From Adenophora triphylla var. japonica (Eukaryota; Streptophyta; Magnoliopsida; Asterales; Campanulaceae), in assembly GCA_022495995.1 (NCBI GenBank), contig JAFEMH010002511.1, positions 62,001-126,000 of the forward strand: a stretch of DNA of 64,000 nucleotides, read 5' to 3'. Below are positions 58,990-64,000 of this stretch, in pieces. Made by a program: the position numbers and the translations under genes. The notes beneath the pieces were generated by a model that had not been told where the DNA came from, ran no database searches, and saw nothing but the letters and a program-made list of their open reading frames with translations. Numbering within the stretch: position 1 is the first letter of the stretch; each line of letters starts with the position of its first letter.

Positions 58990-59215
58990 ACGGAATAAGG
59001 AATAATTGCAATTTGACAGTGAGGCGTGCGCCTGGATGAGTTCATGCGGCCGCCTCAGCGACCGTGGCTAGCTGATCCTTCAGCCCTTGGTGAGGCGAGC
59101 GCCTGGCCTGTGGGATGCGGCCACCTGGAAGGCCGAGAGTTGAAGCTGCTCTGGTGCAAATTGGGGCGGGCGCCTGGGGACTTATGGGGCGGCCGCCTGG
59201 CTGTCTGTTGCTGGA
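58990..59215 (+). repeat. GAGGCGNNCGCCT palindrome array, LTR-related
   Basis: Six GC-rich quasi-palindromes (GAGGCGTGCGCCTGG, ATGCGGCCGCCTCAG, GAGGCGAGCGCCTGG, ATGCGGCCACCTGG, GGGGCGGGCGCCTGGG, GGGGCGGCCGCCTGG) lie in 200 bp. The order and spacers (TATGGGGCGGCCGCCT, CCTGGAAGGCCGA) match the array in the Ty3 LTR at 6790-7020, so this is probably a fragment of a related LTR. Confidence 0.75.
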
Positions 59216-59243
59216 ACACAATATTGAGCTACATCAATGGTCC

Positions 59244-59645
59244 TATAGCAAATGGTATAGGACCTTTCAAAGGCATTATTGCTTTGTATATGATGTTGGG
59301 AGGTCCTATACCAATTGCTATAAGACCAATTAAAGGGCTAATAGCTATGTATATGATGTTGGCAGGTCTTATACCAATTGCTATAGGACCAAATAAAGGG
59401 CTTATAGAGTTTTGTATGATATTGTCATGTCCTATACCAATTGGTATAGCAAATGGTATAGGACCTTTCAAAGGCATTATTGCTTTGTATATGATGTTGG
59501 GAGGTCCTATACCAATTGCTATAAGACCAATTAAAGGGCTAATAGCTATGTATATGATGTTGGCAGGTCTTATACCAATTGCTATAGGACCAAATAAAGG
59601 GCTTATAGAGTTTTGTATGATATTGTCATGTCCTATACCAATTGG
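59244..59645 (+). repeat. 201-bp tandem duplication of palindrome units
   Basis: Positions 59244-59444 and 59445-59645 are near-identical copies, each with three to four palindrome units. Since 201 is a multiple of three, an accidental reading frame stays open across it. Confidence 0.9.
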
Positions 59646-59878
59646 TATAGGACCAATTAGAGGCCTGTTACTACAGGAATAAGCCTGTTACATTTCCTTC
59701 ATACGTAGGTAAAAAAAAAAAACAATTAACAACAAATATTTTAGAATATCGAAAAAATCAATTAACCAAAATTCTGAAATTAAAATGATTGTATAACATT
59801 GTAATGAACACGTGTGTAATGTCAAATAGGACGTTTAAAGAATTAAATTAATAATTATTTTACTAAGAAAACAATGAC

Positions 59879-62516
59879 TCAACTAAAAGTAATTTGCAAT
59901 GGCTCCTTGCATGATCTTTTATTATGATAACCTTCTTTTCCGCATCGACGACATTTCATCTTCCTCTTTGTACCTTCTCCTCTAGAAATGTAGCGATTTT
60001 TCCTTGGCCTACCGGGGGGGCGTTTTGTTTCAGGAGGAAGAACCAAGGATTCCCCATCAACTACAGGAGGACATAATGTAGAAATAGCTGGAATTGACAG
60101 AGCATAAGATTCCCTGTAATTCCTTACCTTGAAATAATCTTGAATGAAGGAAGAAGAATTGTTCTTAAACCCGCCGAAGACGGATATGGAATGAACACAC
60201 GGAAATCCATTCTGCCGCCACAACCCACATGAACATGTGTATTCCCGTATGTTGACAACCATAGAAGGATCCTGAATGAACTTCAAATACATATTCATCG
60301 CAAGCATGAATTATCCATGACCTTCCTTTGTCCGCACATTCCAAGTATACCTTCCGGATGGATGGACACAACACATTTGCCCATGAATTTGATTCTTGTT
60401 TACGTTTGCACATTCTTGACATAATCTTCAAACGTATACCGTCAATCAACTCTACAACAGTGGAGAGATTTATACTCCTTTATCATAGCATTAAATGACT
60501 CACCGCATTTGAGTACAATTCTCCATAACGATTACCTCCAAAATAAGCAATGCATAGTTTTCTTTCGGAAGATTGTTGAAAAACTCGTACACCTTCGTAC
60601 CACCCTCATTTATGATTTCGTCCGTAAGAATGCGAAAGTGCTCGGGTGTTGGAGCTTTTGAAAGCTTAGAAAATTTGTGAAGAATATTGGACCGTACCTC
60701 CTTCGATAACCCACCAAGTTTATTTCAAGGTTGTTTTTTAAATGGAACATACGAGAATGAATGGTGTGAAAACGGCATAACCTCATGAACCGAAGTAATG
60801 ATACCACGATGACGATCCGAAACAAATGTCACTCCTCGCTCGCTATGTAAGGACGGAGATTTTGGAGAAACCACGTCCAATTTTCGGCATCCTCCGATCC
60901 AACCACAAAGCAAAAGCAACATGGAATAGGCCTACAACCAAAACAATTCATAAAAAATTAATTTGACATCATAAAATATGAATAAAAATAAAAACCAATA
61001 TACAAAATGTTAAAACATAAATAAGTTGTCTCATATCACATGGTCTAAGACATTTGATTTGACATATAGCAAGTGATAAAGGACCTGGAAACATCATAAA
61101 CAAATCTATAAAGACATTTGAATTGTCCTATATCAAATAATATAGGACACTTAGCTAACGTAATATACAAAACTATAAGACCTTTGAATGGTCTTATAGC
61201 AAGTGGTATAGGACTGGCACTTCATATATAAAGCTATAAGATCTTTGAATGGTCTTATAGCAATTGGTATAGAACACGTTAACTACATATATAAAGCTAT
61301 CGACCATTGAAGAATCCTATATCAATTAGTATAGGTACTCATATAATCATATACATATGTTATAAGACCTCGAATGAACCTATATCAACTGAACATATAA
61401 AAAAAAATTTAAAAGCATTAATAATAAAATTCTCATACCATTATCTCCATCTTTCACTGTTTGCAAGTAGGGTACCCCGAAAATTCCAGTCAAAAATGTT
61501 GCATCCAAAAATAACAAGGGACGACAAAACTTAAATCCCCGCAAACATGCCCCAAATGCAAAAGCAACGCCGGAAACGAGAAGTCACAGGATCGACTCAA
61601 ACTTCACACAACCATCCTGGATCCACCTCCCTAATTTTATCTCGTATATGCTTTAAGCTTATTATACGCAAACTTTGCCTCGCCAAAAATAATGTTTTTC
61701 GCCTTCTCAACTCGCTCTCCAAACAACCTTGTAATGAACAGTGAGGCCATACTGCTAGCAACGACTTTACAAGAGAAGCAGACTAACATTTGGATCATCT
61801 CTAACCTTATCACGGATAACACTGGAAAGAACATCACATCCCATCCTTTGCCCAAAATCACAACTAATCGCATCCTTGCATATATGATCAGGGATATATT
61901 TCCTTATGTAGAAATATCCACTGCATTTTTCAATTGAGGCATGTATCTTCCATGGACAACCTTTTGATTCTTTGTATGAGCATACAGCCGTAATACGAGT
62001 AGGTTCATTTATCACATAGTTGAAATCAAACCCCACTTCCGTTGCAAACTTACACAATGCATTCCTAAATTCACCAGAGCCACCTTCAAATATCTGGCCA
62101 ATATTTTGTATTGCGTCTGCCCATTCCGCACTTCTCATTCTCTTTTCTTTGTGATAGAAGAATTTAACATTATCATCATTTCTACTACTACTGCCTTCGC
62201 ATAATGTGGAAAATGAATTCTCGAATGAATCACTGACATTACTAACACATATACTCAAATCATTCACATTTATTTCTAGTAGATCAATATTACTACGAGC
62301 AATCATAACACCCATACAGATGAAATCTTGCTCACTAGACAACATGCACGACCTTTTCTCACCTAACAGATATGACATCGAGATTGTCTCCTTTTTCAAA
62401 CTGTTCCATCTGTTGCAACTAAATTCAACAATAGATTCATAAGAATCAAATTGATCAAACCTAGTAACAACCGAAAATCTTCCATAATTCAACATCAACA
62501 TCACATTAGACTCCAT
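59879..62516 (-). pseudogene. MuDR-type transposase of the MULE
   Basis: Transposase for cut-and-paste movement in the nucleus. The start is the ATG at 62516, just after a splice acceptor (TTTACAG). The N-terminal part has the MuDR DNA-binding region (EFRNALCKFATEVGF, CSYKESKGCPWKIHAS, DHICKD). The catalytic core has the first Asp in FLDATFL (61505-61503) and the conserved SDRHRGI (60820-60800). The C-terminus has a SWIM zinc finger (CSCGLWRQNGFPCVH, about 60230-60190), an AT-hook-like KRPPGRPRKN and a zinc knuckle CRRCGKEGYHNKRSC near 59965-59920. An intron at about 60930-61435 holds palindromes. Frameshifts near 61765, 61640, 60845 and 60720 disable it. Confidence 0.85.
61060..61400. repeat. 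GGTCCTATA / TATAGGACC palindrome family, cluster 2
   Basis: About six more units lie in the transposase intron, for example near 61120, 61187, 61247 and 61310. They are more eroded on average than those in cluster 1. Confidence 0.85.
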
Positions 62517-62900
62517 TGAAGGTAAAGTTATTTTATCTGTAAATAAATTCAATCAAAAAATTCATCACAACCTCAAAATTCTGAAGAAAAAACAAATGAA
62601 AATTAATACAAAATATAAACTGAATTCAATCAAGATCATAATTCGGATGTAATACCTTTTTTCCGGATTGATTGAATTGGATGTAAGGATTGCAATTTCA
62701 AAATTCTTCAATAGCGATCCTTAAGAAACGGCATGGATTAAGCGATCGAAAGATTTGATGTTAACGGCGCCGTGAATGTATTTGACCGGTATATGGTATT
62801 TTGGGGTTTAAAGGGATTTTGATTTGGAATATAAAAGGGAGTTGTCTTTTTTAATTTGGGTTGGGTTTTTTTGGGTTATGATTTGAGAAATGTGGGTAAA

Positions 62901-63170
62901 GAGGAATTTTTCCCTTAGAAAATTGCTTTATAGGACCCTCTATTTTGGGAACTTTATCAAACATGGAATCACGTGTTTCAAAATTATATACTCCATATTC
63001 CTCGTAACAAATGTTACAAAATTTGAACACGGAATAATTAATAAAAAATAGTATGATAATAATAGTACAAAATAGAAAGTGGATTTTTTTATGAAATGAT
63101 TTCATTTTAAAAAAATAATGCCCAAAATAACTCACATTTAAAACTATTTTCCAAAATAACCACTTTTTTG
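62901..63170. other. AT-rich intergenic DNA
   Basis: No gene or element ends seen. Confidence 0.6.
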
Positions 63171-63317
63171 AAACTCGATACATGGTGTAGCGATTTCAAC
63201 ACTTGATCGTTGAAACTCGCCAAACCATATAGCGAGTTTAGTTTAACATGGATTAACCGTTTGAATTAATTAACTGTAATTAAGAAAGTCAAACTCGCTA
63301 CACCATGTATCGAGTTT
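63171..63317. repeat. Perfect 23-bp inverted repeat with internal hairpin
   Basis: The first 20 bases AAACTCGATACATGGTGTAG at 63171-63190, plus CGA, are exactly complementary to 63295-63317. The 101-bp loop contains a second hairpin (AACTCGCC...TAGCGAGTT near 63216-63241). No coding sequence. Confidence 0.85.
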
Positions 63318-63559
63318 AGTGTTGGAAATGGGTAACGAAAGTTAAGTTTGACTTAACATTGACCTAACTTCCTAACGAAATTCGTTATGTGTTAACGAAA
63401 TAAGTTACAAAATGTATTCTACATTTAGTGTAAATTATGAAATTCATTTATTGTCTCAAAACCATTTCCGGGTGAATGAGAAATTAATGACAAAAGATTT
63501 GTAACTTAACGAGAGTTGTTTAAAGGGTAAATTAGATCATTTGAATTTAATTGGATTTG

Positions 63560-64000
63560 AACAGTGTTGTTGGCTGATGAGATTTTGCTCCCAGCTGATC
63601 AGAACGAGTGGGGACTCTGGTCACGAGTCGTGAGCACGAATGGGCCTTAATGGACATTGCTCAAATCTGATCAGAACGAGTGGAGATCTCAAGAACGAGT
63701 CGTGAGCACGACTCGTGCCAAGGAGCACGAGTCGTGCCCTTCGCTGCTGCTGCCAGAAAAGTCGTGTCTTTTCAAAAGAAAAGACACAAACCCCTTAACT
63801 CTCCTTATATTCTTCCCCTTCGAATTTCAATTTACACATTCAGTCATTTGAGCCTCTCTACCTACATTTGAGATAGATTAAACAAGCATAATCATTTCAT
63901 CTTGTTACATAAATTCCTTCAAGTCCGAAAGTTCCAAATAGTCAATTGTTCGTTAGATTTGTTAATTTGGAGTGCTCCTATTAACAAATAGAAGTCGTTG
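63560..64000 (+). repeat. ACGAGTCGTG palindrome array, possible LTR edge
   Basis: From 63605 to 63740 the words CACGAGTCGTGAGCACGA and GAGCACGAGTCGTGCC repeat about five times. They are followed by a TATA-like CCTTATATTC (63802) and a leader-like region that runs out of the window. The organisation resembles the promoter side of an LTR. The matching end is not in the window. Confidence 0.5.

Larger units (their letters stand above)
52910..59660. repeat. GGTCCTATA / TATAGGACC palindrome family, cluster 1
   Basis: About 35 units of 24-32 bp have the form (CA)GGTCCTATA, 6-10 bases, TATAGGACC(TG). The loops are AT-rich and often near-palindromic themselves (ACATATGC, CCAATTGC, TCAACTGA, TCCTTTGT, GCATTTGC). 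They fall in the leader intron (9), the second intron (1), the third (8), the fifth (5), the sixth (4), the eighth (2) and the 3' flank of the Ulp1-like gene (9). I find none inside its exons. Confidence 0.9.
52390..62900. mobile_element. Decayed MULE with Ulp1-like and MuDR-type genes
   Basis: Two convergent multi-exon genes lie between degenerate inverted ends: an Ulp1-like protease gene on plus and a MuDR-type transposase gene on minus. TTCCAAATCAATATCCCATT (52418) mirrors the complement of 62803-62830, and ACGGCGTTAA-type words lie inside both ends. MULEs that carry an Ulp1-like gene are known (the Kaonashi-type elements of Arabidopsis and related elements elsewhere). I could not find a clean 9-bp target duplication, so the outer limits are approximate. 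Non-coding parts are filled with GGTCCTATA / TATAGGACC palindromes. Confidence 0.75.

Noticed and set aside
52910..59660. CRISPR-like array from the regular palindromes
   Set aside because: Spacing is irregular, units are imperfect, and the context is a plant transposon with introns.
59026..59682. 218-codon open frame on plus
   Set aside because: It reads through the LTR-like fragment and a 201-bp duplicated palindrome block. The repeated residues are a by-product of the DNA repeat.

Overview
This window is repeat-dense intergenic DNA from a flowering plant. The evidence is plant-type transposons with intact target-site duplications (TSDs), a plant 60S acidic ribosomal P2 copy, a plant group I formin fragment, and GT-AG mini-exon gene structures. 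A eudicot, perhaps an asterid, is my guess from the repeat style; I cannot prove a species. I see no convincing intact host gene. Almost every coding stretch is inside a transposable element (TE), and most are frameshifted.

Layout. 0-4.2 kb: microsatellite, a palindrome cluster, Stowaway-like MITEs and a strongly G-rich tandem block. 4.2-12.3 kb: a four-element nest. A ~690 bp non-autonomous hAT is split by a second hAT (itself carrying a PIF/Harbinger-like MITE) and by a recent but coding-defective Ty3/gypsy retrotransposon. 12.6-18.8 kb: a tiny Helitron-like element and a MITE lying in a TA microsatellite. That MITE is split by a 5.66 kb CACTA element carrying a ribosomal P2 copy and a formin-like first exon. 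18.9-20.4 kb: two MITEs and AT-rich DNA. 20.4-28.2 kb: a Tat-like Ty3 deletion derivative lacking RT, RNase H and most of integrase, with a solo LTR nested in its 3' LTR. 28.7-32.4 kb: a truncated Ty1/copia end and a 2.2 kb non-autonomous LTR element with one unfamiliar ORF. 33.4-39.5 kb: a Helitron holding a 12-exon phase-consistent gene with a stop at codon 5. 39.5-45.7 kb: Helitron end, MITEs, two further microsatellite-embedded MITE copies, and a second CACTA. 46-52 kb: a non-autonomous copia-like element, MITEs, a large fold-back, a second copy of the 4.2 kb hAT family, and a SINE. 52.4-62.9 kb: a decayed Mutator-like element (MULE) with convergent Ulp1-like protease and MuDR-type transposase genes. 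Its non-coding parts are studded with about 40 copies of a GGTCCTATA / TATAGGACC palindrome. 63-64 kb: a perfect 23 bp inverted repeat and what may be the edge of another LTR.

Strongest unusual signals: the palindrome family confined to MULE introns and flanks; the multi-exon gene captured by the Helitron; host gene capture in the CACTA; and the same architecture (arrays of short quasi-palindromes with different core words) in five other places in the window.
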